Shown: positions 1-8,005, counted from the stretch's first letter. The stretch is DNA of 64,000 nucleotides from Methanoregula sp. PtaU1.Bin051 (GCA_002067895.1 MVRE01000006.1:248001-312000); one strand, 5' to 3'. Notes: generated by a model from the sequence alone, not told the origin. Made by a program: numbers and translations.

Positions 1-21
1 CTTTCGGAGATCAGGGATTGA
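1..21 (+). CDS. C-terminal end of a probable antitoxin (partial)
   Basis: The reading frame that enters the window ends in LSEIRD and a TGA at 19-21, overlapping the TTG start of the downstream toxin gene at 18-20. Overlapping stop and start codons are usual in toxin-antitoxin operons, so this is probably the tail of the cognate antitoxin. Only six codons are visible and no fold can be recognised; the call rests on position. Confidence 0.35.
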   Translation, partial: LSEIRD

Positions 22-311
22 CGTTTACCGTCCTCATCGAAGAGGATCTGGCTCAAAGGATCAACAGCTTCGATGAGAAAAGCAGGCGGATTGTCCGGGC
101 AAAGCTTTCTGAACTCAGGGATAATCCCTATCCCGGTAAACGGGGAGACAAGGAAAAATTCTGCCTTAGGGACGGTTTCATCCTCTACCGGTTGCACATC
201 GGAAGATCATGGACTGCCTTTTACCGGGTCTATGATGACGATGGCTGTGTAAAAATCCTCGACGTCATGACCATCGAGCAGGCCCATAAAAAGTACGGGC
301 ACTTCAGATAA
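18..311 (+). CDS. RelE/ParE-superfamily toxin-like protein
   Basis: A 97-residue basic protein with the layout of the RelE/ParE/YoeB fold: an N-terminal helical hairpin (about 10-38, ending in ELRDNPYPGKR), then beta strands with YRLHIGRSWTAFYRV and ILDVMTIEQAHKKYG. Arg and Lys are placed as in ribosome-dependent mRNA interferases, and the -DVMTIEQAHKKY- tail resembles the C-terminal strand of this family. Start is TTG at 18, overlapping the stop of an upstream frame that probably encodes the antitoxin. RelE toxins cut mRNA on the ribosome when the antitoxin is lost; gyrase-type ParE activity cannot be excluded. It lies just upstream of a CRISPR remnant and a reverse transcriptase, an accessory neighbourhood. 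Confidence 0.7.
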   Translation: MTFTVLIEEDLAQRINSFDEKSRRIVRAKLSELRDNPYPGKRGDKEKFCLRDGFILYRLHIGRSWTAFYRVYDDDGCVKILDVMTIEQAHKKYGHFR

Positions 312-364
312 GTCAGTCCATCTTATTTGATATCTTTTTTCGCTGTTTTCAAAGGTTAAAAGTC

Positions 365-469
365 TGAAACCGGAGCCTGCGATTGGAAAGGGTATGAAAT
401 TATTTTCAGGCACCGGAAGGATTCAGCTAGGCAATGCAATGACATCCGCGATGAGAAGGGTATACCGGC
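365..469 (+). repeat. Two decayed CRISPR repeats (array remnant)
   Basis: Two copies of the repeat used in the array at 8006-9660 can be seen in the same orientation. The first ends at 401 and keeps the 3' half (gcgatt, then gaaagggtatgaaa) with one inserted base. The second, 433-469, aligns without gaps over all 37 positions with about 26 matches, including ccgcgat and gagaagggtat. Their gggtat cores lie 68 bases apart, close to the 70-77 base period of the main array. No further copy is visible on either side. I read this as the remains of an older array with the same repeat family. Confidence 0.65.
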
Positions 470-575
470 ATATTGCCGTACTGCAGAAAAAGGAAATTTC
501 TCGTTTATTCCTGAATCCAAACGCTTCCTTAAACAACCGGCTCTGTTGAAATGCTAAGCAATCTCATGTCAAAAC

Positions 576-665
576 GCTCTTGGGGGCTACGGCTTCCGCC
601 TCGAAGAACCCTGATGAGTTCTTCTCATCCTCGTATTTCTGATGAACCATTCGGACTTCGCCCCC
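576..665 (-). repeat. Interspersed repeat copy, pairs with 21168-21260
   Basis: Read on the minus strand this stretch matches 21168-21260 on the plus strand with only scattered differences: both contain ggttcatcagaa, acgaggatgagaagaactc, atcag, gttcttcga, ggcggaa and ccccaagag in order. The core gagaagaactcatcag/gttcttc is a palindrome related to hairpins at 27893-27920 and 48505-48578. The rest of the 312-914 gap holds the CRISPR remnant and the hairpin before the reverse transcriptase; short frames here look non-coding. Confidence 0.7.
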
Positions 666-833
666 GCCGCTGTGGCACAGCGAAGACTGCCTGATGATAG
701 TCTTTTCGAACCTGCCATCCTGATGGATAGCAGATTTCCCCCAAGATGCGATATCAGTCGAAAAAGGTGACACAGGAAAGAATATTGAAGTGAGGATTTC
801 AATAAAGCCAAAAAACCCGTTTATCTGAATCAC

Positions 834-877
834 CGTGCAGGCCGTCTACGGATTGTTCCGCGATTGAAACCTGCACG
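834..877 (+). other. Inverted repeat upstream of the reverse transcriptase
   Basis: CGTGCAGG at 834-841 is the exact complement of CCTGCACG at 870-877, giving an 8-bp stem with a 28-base loop, ending 37 bases before the reverse transcriptase start. The loop contains a gcgattgaaac string. It could be part of a structured RNA used by the RT or an operator; neither can be shown from sequence alone. Confidence 0.4.
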
Positions 878-914
878 CGGCTAGTCCTCTTTTTAAAATT
901 CCGGAGCTTGCACT

Positions 915-2459
915 ATGGATCAACGAACATGGTTTCCAAAACAGATTATTGCCGACCAGGTCTTCTCGAAAGATGACCTCGAATCGATGTGGAACGCAAT
1001 CGACTGGGCGGATGTCCGGGAGTCAGTCTTCCGGCAGCAGTGTGATATCGCACGGGCTGCTCTTGAGGGGGACGGCGCCGGAATCTCACGGCTGCAGGAC
1101 GAGCTCGTGAATTCGGACGACGCAAAGGCTCTCGCCGTCTGGGAAGTTGTGCACCGGAAAAGCAGGGCCACGCCCGGTGTTGACGGCGTTGTCTGGGAGA
1201 CGCCGGCCCAGCGGATGTCGGCCGCTCTCCACCTGAACAATGAGGGTTATGAATCGCTGCCGCTCCTCAGGTTCTTCATTCCCAAGGAATCTGGCAAGCT
1301 GCGGCCGATCGGGATCCCGACGATGCATGACCGGGCCATGCAGATGCTGTACAACTTCGCGCTCCAGCCGGTCGCCGAGACATGGGGTGATCCCCATTCC
1401 TTCGGGTACCGGCTCTTCCGCTCCGCGAAAGACGCATGTGCCGCGATCCGGTCCTTTCTTGCCGGGGAACAAGGCGATGATATCTGGGTGCTCGACGCCG
1501 ACATCACCGGCTGCTTCGACAATATCCGGCACGACTGGCTCCTCAAGCACATCCCGGTATCACGGGACTACCTCCGGCAGGTGCTCAAATCCGGCTATAT
1601 CCATGAAAGCCGGTATTTCCGGACGAGCCGGGGCATACCGCAGGGAGGAATCATCTCGCCGGTCCTTGCGAACATGACGCTGGACGGGCTTGAGCCCCGG
1701 CTCATGAAGGCATTCAGCCGGCCGGTCGACACGACCGATGACCGGCAGGCAGCGGGGGCCGGTCTCCGGTATGTACGATATGCTGATGATTTCGTCGTAC
1801 TTTCCTCGGCCCGGGGTGTTCTCGAGGAAGCATGGGACGAGATTAATGCATTTTTAAAACCACGCGGGCTCACCTTGTCGGATGAAAAGACAAGGATCGT
1901 TTCAGTCCGTCATGGTTTCACTTTCCTTCACTGGCGGTTCCGGAAAGAGGGATCGGACATACCGGTGAGACCCTCCGACGGGTCGGTGCACCATATGCGG
2001 CAGATCCTGAAGGAATTGTTCGGCAGCAGGCCGTTTTCGAACCCCGACGAGCTGATCCAGCAGTTCAATCCTCTCCTGCGCGGGTACGCGTTTTATCACC
2101 GGGATGTTGAGGCAGGGGAACTCTTCCGGTCGCTGGATGAATGCATCCGGGAGAAGATTCTTGCCCTGCTCTCCTGCTGGTTCCCCAACGAAAGCCGGGA
2201 ATCGCTGGAAGGCCGGTTCTTTTCATGCGGTGAAGGAGGTCTCCCGGTGTTTAATACAACTACGCAGTCCCTGTATCTCCTCACAGAAACACCGTTGCGG
2301 ATGCATCAAGGTTTGGAACCGAACCTGAATGCCTTCCTTGACCGGGACCGTCTCATGCACCGTGAAGAGCAGGGCGATCCCCTCGATCGGGCAGTATATC
2401 GGGAACGGATAAAAAGCAGGGAAGAGGGCCGGAAGTACGGCGTGCCGGAGTACTGGTGA
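915..2459 (+). CDS. Group II intron-type reverse transcriptase/maturase-like protein
   Basis: A 514-residue RNA-directed DNA polymerase. RT motifs are in order: RATPGVDG near 85-91, IPKESGKLRPIGIP (122-135), catalytic Asp region DADITGCFDNI (194-204), GIPQGGIISP (240-249) and the active-site YADD (289-292). The QGxxxSP form is that of group II intron enzymes rather than diversity-generating retroelements. A thumb/X maturase-like segment follows (RGYAFYHRDV near 395). The C terminus (EEGRKYGVPEYW) has no HNH endonuclease cysteines or histidines. I could not find an intron domain V hairpin in the 180 bases after the stop, so it may be a solo RT or the ORF of a decayed intron. A CRISPR remnant and an inverted repeat lie upstream. 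It could be a domesticated RT with a defence role, but nothing here proves that. Confidence 0.85.
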   Translation: MDQRTWFPKQIIADQVFSKDDLESMWNAIDWADVRESVFRQQCDIARAALEGDGAGISRLQDELVNSDDAKALAVWEVVHRKSRATPGVDGVVWETPAQRMSAALHLNNEGYESLPLLRFFIPKESGKLRPIGIPTMHDRAMQMLYNFALQPVAETWGDPHSFGYRLFRSAKDACAAIRSFLAGEQGDDIWVLDADITGCFDNIRHDWLLKHIPVSRDYLRQVLKSGYIHESRYFRTSRGIPQGGIISPVLANMTLDGLEPRLMKAFSRPVDTTDDRQAAGAGLRYVRYADDFVVLSSARGVLEEAWDEINAFLKPRGLTLSDEKTRIVSVRHGFTFLHWRFRKEGSDIPVRPSDGSVHHMRQILKELFGSRPFSNPDELIQQFNPLLRGYAFYHRDVEAGELFRSLDECIREKILALLSCWFPNESRESLEGRFFSCGEGGLPVFNTTTQSLYLLTETPLRMHQGLEPNLNAFLDRDRLMHREEQGDPLDRAVYRERIKSREEGRKYGVPEYW

Positions 2460-2594
2460 AGATCTCTGAAAAACTGAAGGCTCCGTGTATCGCCCTGCGT
2501 AAAAAAAATCACAACCTCTCATGAATCCCGCAGAAATATTCCCAGTTAATATCTCATCCTGTCAGACTGGGAAGCCTCTGGAAAAACGCAGAAA

Positions 2595-2643
2595 AATATT
2601 TATATCCAACCTGCACACAGATTAATTGCCAAATCGTTTGGCA
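2595..2643 (+). promoter_or_regulatory. Orphan TATA-like box followed by a hairpin
   Basis: An aaatatttatatcc box (about 2595-2606) is followed about 25 bases on by TGCCAAA-tcg-TTTGGCA (2627-2643), a perfect 7-bp stem with a 3-base loop. No credible ORF starts within 400 bases. The 2460-3127 gap is otherwise without a recognisable gene, so a small non-coding transcript starting near 2625 is possible. Confidence 0.35.
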
Positions 2644-3127
2644 TTGAGCTGCAGCTATTGATAATCTCTTTCTGAATTCCTGTCCTTGCAGCTCTCTCGC
2701 CGCCGGTATCAACGATCCTTTGTGCCGACCTTTTCACGGTGCCGGCGTGCCGGCCGGATCATCTGCTATCCTGCGAACCGTTCCCGAGTAAAACCGGAAA
2801 CGGGGGCAGGTCAGAAGCGCGGCCTTTTCATCTGTTGCTTGTTTGTGGCATAGCTGCACGGCTAGCCTTGGCTCCGGCCGGATGCCCGGGTGCTGATGGA
2901 ATGTCTGGATGCCGGTAGAGTGTCCGGATAACCGACAGAAAACAAGCTGTTGGATCTCTTCTGATTTTCCGATTCATGCCGGCATCCGTCCTGCAAACGG
3001 GCGAGTAATCCCGGACCTCGCGGCCAGGCAACACGCCGCAGCACCGGGATTACGATGACCCCGCGCTCAGTCATTTTTCTGATGTTTTTCGATTATCGAT
3101 TGTTTTTGCATTTCTGGAGTTGAATAA

Positions 3128-3808
3128 ATGAAATTACCGAATCATCATCTGGCACTTTATTATTGTACCATCGTGTGTCTCCTGCTGGCAGGACTTTTCG
3201 CAGGCTGCACGGCACCGGGGCAGCATGGGAACGAAACTCCGGAGCCGGTCGTTCCGGCCGTTGCTACCGAAACGCCGCTCCCGGTACCTGCCGCCACGCT
3301 TCCTGAAACGACCGCCCCGTCGATCACTTATGCTACCTATACCAGTTCTGCGCATGGCCTGACGATTCCGTACCCTGCGGACTGGCAGGTGCAGGAGATG
3401 GACGAGGTTGCACTCCGGGACTACGGGCGCATGACAACGTGTTTCGTCACCTTCCGCCCCCCGTCGGACGATCCCGATGCCGCCATCAGCGTGGATGCCG
3501 ATGTGCTGTGGGCAAAGGAAATCCAGGATTACTTCAACGCAGCTGTTCTCGCCCACCAGAAATACTACGGGGCCGGCTGGGACATCACCAAACACAACTA
3601 CCAGCTCAAGGTCTCGGGGATCCGATCCTACCGTCTCGATTTCATAGTCCCGGCAATTACCCATGAGAAATCCCTGTTCGGGGTGCAGTTCTTCACGCCC
3701 GTAGGGAAGAACGTGTATATTTTCCGGTTCAGGGCCCACGAGAGCGCGTATAATGAATATCTCGACGATATTGAGGAGATGATCCGTAAAACAAGGATTG
3801 AAATCTGA
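3128..3808 (+). CDS. Exported lipoprotein, PsbP-like
   Basis: A 226-residue lipoprotein: hydrophobic signal segment 9-25 ending in the lipobox LFAGC (Cys27), then a Pro/Thr/Glu-rich linker (30-70) and a globular domain from about residue 75 (SSAHGLTIPYPADWQV...). The IPYPADW motif and alternating strands resemble the PsbP-like fold found in archaeal surface lipoproteins. The protein should sit on the outer face of the membrane. It is the first of a run of exported proteins (3128-7599). No catalytic residues are evident. The role is unknown. Confidence 0.6.
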   Translation: MKLPNHHLALYYCTIVCLLLAGLFAGCTAPGQHGNETPEPVVPAVATETPLPVPAATLPETTAPSITYATYTSSAHGLTIPYPADWQVQEMDEVALRDYGRMTTCFVTFRPPSDDPDAAISVDADVLWAKEIQDYFNAAVLAHQKYYGAGWDITKHNYQLKVSGIRSYRLDFIVPAITHEKSLFGVQFFTPVGKNVYIFRFRAHESAYNEYLDDIEEMIRKTRIEI

Positions 3809-4068
3809 TGTTTTTATGGTGATCCGGCAGTGGACCGGCCCGCCATTCCGTGAACCGGTATCATCCTGCGGGGCAGGATAACTGAATGACGGGTACGGCC
3901 GGCCTATGGGATCAACCGGGAGTTTTCCTGAATGTACACCGGATCTGTTGCCGGAAAGATCCCTTCGGGATATCCTGAGATCCGGCGTCCTGTATCGCCG
4001 ATGATTATCCTGCCCGCCATTCATGACCGGCGGGATCAGCGGGACCTGCGTCATGACACGATTGTGTG

Positions 4069-4422
4069 ATGGAAATGAACCAGAAAAGAATTGTTATTGC
4101 GGCATGCCTCCTTGCCATGCTCATGGCGGGAGCAATCAATGCCGGGTGTTCAGCCCCGGCCGTGGAGAACCCCACGGCTGTCGGGAAATATGTTGACGAA
4201 GACGACCACAAGTTGTTCATCGAGCTCAATTCCGATGGGACCTTTTACCTCAAGAAGAGCGCTTCTTCCGGATACCACGGGAAGTGGGAGCTGAAAGCGA
4301 ACAAGCTCCGGCTCCATATCGAGATGATGGGCTTAACCATGGAGCTGGAGAAACAAGGTGATACGCTCTATGAATTCACCGATAGCGGACGGGTCAGCAA
4401 ACGGTACATCAAAGAGAAATGA
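4069..4422 (+). CDS. Small lipoprotein of unknown function
   Basis: About 117 residues. A signal segment IVIAACLLAMLMAGAINAGC carries a lipobox with Cys27, followed by a small beta-rich domain with the pattern GKYVDEDD...FIELNSDGTFYLKK...GKWELKANKLRLH. This strand pattern (short antiparallel sheet with SDGTF and GKWE turns) recurs in archaeal lipocalin-like or META-like lipoproteins and in the neighbour at 4444, suggesting a shared domain. GTG 4066, ATG 4069 and ATG 4075 are all possible starts. Function unknown; likely surface-anchored. Confidence 0.6.
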   Translation: MEMNQKRIVIAACLLAMLMAGAINAGCSAPAVENPTAVGKYVDEDDHKLFIELNSDGTFYLKKSASSGYHGKWELKANKLRLHIEMMGLTMELEKQGDTLYEFTDSGRVSKRYIKEK

Positions 4423-4443
4423 CTGCAGGAGGGGTGCTATTTC

Positions 4444-5265
4444 ATGCCCGGAATTTTACACGTTTCACCAGCCCTGTTCGGCATCGGCATCCTGATCCTG
4501 GCCATTACAGCCGGCTGTACAACTGCCCCGGGATTCTCCGGGATCTACGTTTCCGAAGACAACCCGCAGGCCTACCTCGAATTCCGGCCCGGTGGAGCTG
4601 TATATTCCACGATTGACGGGAGCCCGGAGGAAGTGGCCCGGTGGACGCAGCCGAGCGAGGGGCAGCTCACTCTCTGTGGAAAGGATGTGGAGGAGTGCCT
4701 GGACCTCGCAATCGGCGAGAATTCTATCTATTACTACCAGAGCGGGAGAAAGATCTCCATGTTCCGGGCGGAAAGGATCCCAAAGCCGACACCGACTCCC
4801 GAAAAGACCGGAGTTGCCGCAACTCCTGCATATACCATGAGCAGTATGCAACTGTTGGGCGGCGTATTCGGGCTTTCTGCCTCGTCCAGCCCGGCATATC
4901 TCGACTACATCCAGTTCACGCTCGGGGCAACACCCGGCGGGAACCCCGTCGATCTCTCGAAGATCGCGGTCTCGTATTCGGACGGCAGGACTGAGTGGCC
5001 GGCCTATGCCTATGTGCCCGGCAGTTCGGTTGCCGGCACCAGTGTCGCCCGGTCGGCCCGGTGGGGGATCTCGAAAATTTCCGGAAGTCCGTCCGGCAGC
5101 ACGATCCTGTCGCAGGGCGCCGAGTATACAATTGTTGCCGGGCTGCCTGCGACCACAACGCCCAATTCGAAATTTACTCTGACGTTCCGGATGCCGGACG
5201 GCTCGGAGCTCAGGGTTGAACGGACCGTTCCTGCAACGCTCCAGATGGTAAACGTACTGTATTGA
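4444..5265 (+). CDS. Lipoprotein with C-terminal archaellin-like domain
   Basis: A 273-residue lipoprotein: signal segment LFGIGILILAITAGC (lipobox Cys25), an N-terminal beta domain (GFSGIYVSEDNPQAYLEF..., about 28-115) like the preceding protein, a PTPTP linker (118-125), then a domain from about 135 to the end. That domain has the strand order of archaellin/type IV pilin heads: DYIQFTLGATPGGNPVDLSK, VSYSDG, WGISKISG, LSQGAEYTIVAGLP, FTLTFRMPDGSELRVERTVP and a hydrophobic end. Archaellins normally carry an N-terminal class III signal and polymerisation helix; here a lipobox replaces it, so the head would be membrane-tethered and not filamentous. It might act as a minor pilus component or anchor. 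Confidence 0.6.
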   Translation: MPGILHVSPALFGIGILILAITAGCTTAPGFSGIYVSEDNPQAYLEFRPGGAVYSTIDGSPEEVARWTQPSEGQLTLCGKDVEECLDLAIGENSIYYYQSGRKISMFRAERIPKPTPTPEKTGVAATPAYTMSSMQLLGGVFGLSASSSPAYLDYIQFTLGATPGGNPVDLSKIAVSYSDGRTEWPAYAYVPGSSVAGTSVARSARWGISKISGSPSGSTILSQGAEYTIVAGLPATTTPNSKFTLTFRMPDGSELRVERTVPATLQMVNVLY

Positions 5266-5475
5266 AACAGAACTTCGGAGATCCCACACTTTGGGATCGA
5301 TGAATTGCGAGGGGGGTGTTTCTCTCCTCTTTTAAAACGATCCGGCCGGTTGGATTCTTTGGCATTTCCATGATGGAAGATTCTGCGATGGAACAGTACA
5401 GGCCACGACCGGGGATTGCGCATCGTATATGAGAGCACTTCAGCAGCTGAAGGAAAACAGGAAAAGGAGATTGTT

Positions 5476-5946
5476 GTGGAAGGCTGGAACAAGAGCGAGA
5501 AAACCCTGCTCATTGCAGGAGTACTCTGTATTGCATTGATACTGGTCGGGATTACGCTGTGGCTGTTTGTCTGGCCGCCAATTGAGCGGTCGATTACAAA
5601 AGCCCAGAATGAGATGCGGGTGGCAGCGGAGAAAGATGCAAACACGCTCCTTGCCCCATCCGGTTCAGACCTGAAGGTTGTCGGTTCGTGGTCGTACCGT
5701 ACCGGTGCGACACATGCACTGGTCATCTACAAGTTCGATGCCAATGGTGATGCCCTGTGGTATTACGGGGACTCGGTCTTCGGAACCGACTCAGGGCGTA
5801 CTGGAGCATGGGGGAGGGTCAAGGGAACCGGCGAGCTCGTGTTCCGTGAAGGCGAGGGATCCTTCACCGCAGACAAGCCCCTTAAGTACGATGCCTCCTC
5901 AGACACCCTGACCATCAATAACCGGCAGAAAATGAGCCGGGAATAA
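5476..5946 (+). CDS. Single-TM protein, paralogue 1 of a tandem family
   Basis: 156 residues from GTG 5476, which follows aaaaggaga with correct spacing. A short cytoplasmic EGWNKSEK start is followed by one TM helix (about 10-32, LLIAGVLCIALILVGITLWLF) and an outside domain ending VVGSWSYRTG...FDANGDALWYY...WGRVKGTGELVF, a small beta sheet. The adjacent gene at 6087 is the same length with the same start and layout, and about 50 bases upstream of both starts are nearly identical (agcagctgaaggaaaaca), so the pair arose by tandem duplication. Function unknown. Confidence 0.65.
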   Translation: MEGWNKSEKTLLIAGVLCIALILVGITLWLFVWPPIERSITKAQNEMRVAAEKDANTLLAPSGSDLKVVGSWSYRTGATHALVIYKFDANGDALWYYGDSVFGTDSGRTGAWGRVKGTGELVFREGEGSFTADKPLKYDASSDTLTINNRQKMSRE

Positions 5947-6086
5947 TCGTGGATTGAGTCAGCTCAGATGTAAGAATGATACACCGGAGACGGTTTCATG
6001 CATTAAGGATCCTTTTCATGCATGTCAACCGGAATGCCGGTGCGACCACTTCAGCAGCTGAAGGAAAACATGAAAAGGAGATTGTT

Positions 6087-6557
6087 ATGGAAGGCTGGAA
6101 CAAGAGTGAAAAAACTTTGCTCATCATCGGCGTCTTCATCATTGCCGCCGTCCTCGTCGGCACAGTCGTGTATTTCATCGGGATGCCGATGGTGCAGCGA
6201 TCGATCGAACAGGCAAAGCATGCGGCGTATGAGGCAAAGCTGAAGGACGATATGACCATCATCCCACCCAAGGGAAGCGATCTTGACATTGCCGGCCGAT
6301 GGGTGGACGCAATCTCGTACCAGTGGACCGGCAAGCCCGCGTTCGAGTACGTGTTCAAAACCGACGGAACATACACGTTCAGGTATACGGAACGGAGCAG
6401 CGTGACGACCGGGAAGTGGGGGCGGCTGAAGGGCAGCAACCAGCTGGTGACCAAAAGGGACAGCGATACTTACGAGTTCTCGTCGGGCAGCCCGCTCCGG
6501 ACGGATTCGTCAGGCCGGCTTTTCTGCGACGGGTTTGCGCTGGTGCGGATGTACTAG
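6087..6557 (+). CDS. Single-TM protein, paralogue 2 of a tandem family
   Basis: 156 residues from ATG 6087, after aaaaggag. It begins EGWNKSEKTLLIIGV, has one TM helix (10-32) and an external domain with DIAGRWVDAISYQWTG, FKTDGTYTFRYTE and GKWGRLKGSNQL. It aligns along its whole length with the 5476 protein; the G-W/T-G-x-W-G-R-L/V-K-G pattern is shared. The external domain looks like the small beta-sheet domain of the lipoproteins just upstream, so this block may encode a set of related surface sensors or binding proteins. No enzymatic motif seen. Confidence 0.65.
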   Translation: MEGWNKSEKTLLIIGVFIIAAVLVGTVVYFIGMPMVQRSIEQAKHAAYEAKLKDDMTIIPPKGSDLDIAGRWVDAISYQWTGKPAFEYVFKTDGTYTFRYTERSSVTTGKWGRLKGSNQLVTKRDSDTYEFSSGSPLRTDSSGRLFCDGFALVRMY

Positions 6558-6644
6558 CGGCAGGATGCGTGGCTGATCACCGGGGGATTCTGAACCCCCG
6601 ATGTTGTCGGTACAATCCCCTGCAGAGTCGTGAGAGGCCGGATA

Positions 6645-6779
6645 ATGAATGTCTGGAAATGTGGCAGGAAGATCCTGCTTATTACAGGTGCCATCTGCAT
6701 TGCAGGATTTTTGATCGCAACAATGCTCTGGCTCGTCGTCTGGATGCTCTCCGTCCGGTCGGTTTCGGGAGCCCGGTAA
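6645..6779 (+). CDS. 44-residue membrane peptide, truncated third paralogue
   Basis: An ATG at 6645 opens 44 codons: MNVWKCGRKILLITGAICIA followed by GFLIATMLWLVVWMLSVRS and a short tail. The order charged N terminus, ILLITGA-like start of the helix, and LWLVVW end of the helix matches residues 1-40 of the two proteins upstream (EGWNKSEKTLLIAGV...LWLFVW). The external domain is missing. It is either a remnant of a third tandem copy or a real small membrane protein; coding use is not proven. Confidence 0.45.
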   Translation: MNVWKCGRKILLITGAICIAGFLIATMLWLVVWMLSVRSVSGAR

Positions 6780-7014
6780 AGGGTTCAGGTGACTGCGGAG
6801 AGTGACGTAACCGCAGCCTCCTGCCATCCGGGCTTTGGAGGGAAGAGAGATTTTTAACCATGGCAGACCCGCGTACCAGCGGGCTTTTCCTGCCGGACTG
6901 TTCAAGGCATGCCGGATCCGGTAGGGTACCATCCGGCGGTAACGCCGCCATCTGCTGAATGTTCATGCCATATCGGATTTGAAAAAAAGCGAAAACAAAA
7001 GGAGGTTATCGTAT

Positions 7015-7599
7015 ATGTTGGAATTGGTCTTTGAAAGAGCAAAAGGAATGATACTGAATCCTGTCGGGAATTTCCGGCTGGCTGCAAACGATACGATCTC
7101 GTTTACTGTCGTCTACTACCTGATCCTGCTTGCCGTCTTCGGCATCCTGTTCTCATTCGCCCTGTCGGGTCTTAACAGGTATATGCTGTATAATGCGCAG
7201 TTCATGACGACAATCATCGTCATGCTGGGCCAGATGATTGTTTCGCTGTTCGTATCGACAGGATGGTTCCACCTCTGGGTTTATGTCGTGGGCGGCCGGC
7301 AGGGGATCGTAACGACGCTGAAGGTTGTGGCGTATGCCATGACGCCATACCTGCTCATTGGCTGGCTCATCCCGGTAGGGCTGGTCGCCGGTTTTGTCTG
7401 GTACCTCGTCCTCGTCGTGCTTGGAATCCGGGAACTCCAGCAGCTGCCGACCGGCCGGGCGGTTCTTGCCTTTGCCCTTGCCCTCATCGTCGGGTTCATC
7501 ATCGCCTTTGCGGTCCTGATCCTGATTGATCCGAGTCTCTTGTCCGCGTTGTCGGGAAGCACGCAGGGCGGATCGTACCGGCCGTCATATTCGTTCTGA
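7015..7599 (+). CDS. Yip1-family integral membrane protein
   Basis: 194 residues from ATG 7015, preceded by aaaaggaggt at 7000-7009. After FERAKGMILNPVGNFRLA, the usual start of archaeal YIP1-domain proteins, there are about five hydrophobic helices (TVVYYLILLAVFGILFSFAL, IVMLGQMIVSLFVSTGWFHL, VAYAMTPYLLIGWLIP, FVWYLVLVVLGI and a last one near 165-185). The P-x-N-F-R-x-A start and the AYAMTPYLL motif fit the family. Molecular role in archaea is unknown. It closes the run of envelope proteins before the CRISPR leader. Confidence 0.75.
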   Translation: MLELVFERAKGMILNPVGNFRLAANDTISFTVVYYLILLAVFGILFSFALSGLNRYMLYNAQFMTTIIVMLGQMIVSLFVSTGWFHLWVYVVGGRQGIVTTLKVVAYAMTPYLLIGWLIPVGLVAGFVWYLVLVVLGIRELQQLPTGRAVLAFALALIVGFIIAFAVLILIDPSLLSALSGSTQGGSYRPSYSF

Positions 7600-7897
7600 C
7601 TCCACGGTCCAGTGGAATTTCCCGCACGTTGCTGTCCGGCAGGCTTGCTAACAGCAAAGAGAGCCTCGAAAAAGTCCCTTGGAACCCAGTGACAGGCGGA
7701 GTTTTGGGAGAATGGTTCTTAAAAAAATCCCGGGCTCCGGTGATCATTATGCAATACAAAAATTGTCCCAAGAAAAAAATGCAAAAAATGCGTTTCACGT
7801 CTGGTACAGGTTCATAGCACTTTTCCAAAAAAGCCGCAGACATTCATTGTCGTTTGATAAGCGTTATATACTGGTTCAAAAAATTTCACGACGGAAG

Positions 7898-7942
7898 TGC
7901 GCTGGTCTTTATATATCCTGGGGGTCTGAGGAGACCAGCGCA
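7898..7942 (+). promoter_or_regulatory. CRISPR leader promoter with an 11-bp palindrome around the TATA box
   Basis: The A/T-rich 7600-8005 stretch has no gene and serves as leader. A TATA element tttatatatcc (about 7907-7917) lies between TGCGCTGGTCT (7898-7908) and its exact complement AGACCAGCGCA (7932-7942). Transcription would start near 7940 and run into the first repeat at 8006. The palindrome could be an operator for a repressor of array transcription or a leader RNA hairpin. Leader side is inferred because repeats decay at the other end and the repeat ends in GAAAAC on this strand. Confidence 0.6.
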
Positions 7943-8005
7943 ACGACCCTGAAAATCCGGGCATAAATTGCAAAGCAAAAGGTTTTTAGGCCAAAAAAGC
8001 GCACT

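Noticed and set aside
564-833. Minus frames of 89 and 74 codons upstream of the RT
   Set aside because: They cover the interspersed repeat; the matching copy at 21168 gives a different, equally featureless peptide.
915-2459. Diversity-generating retroelement reading of the RT
   Set aside because: The RT carries QGxxxSP and a maturase-like thumb, and no template/variable repeat pair or target gene was seen nearby.
3134-5289. Minus-strand frames of 306 and 274 codons opposite the lipoprotein genes
   Set aside because: They are antisense to genes with clear signal peptides and show no family features.
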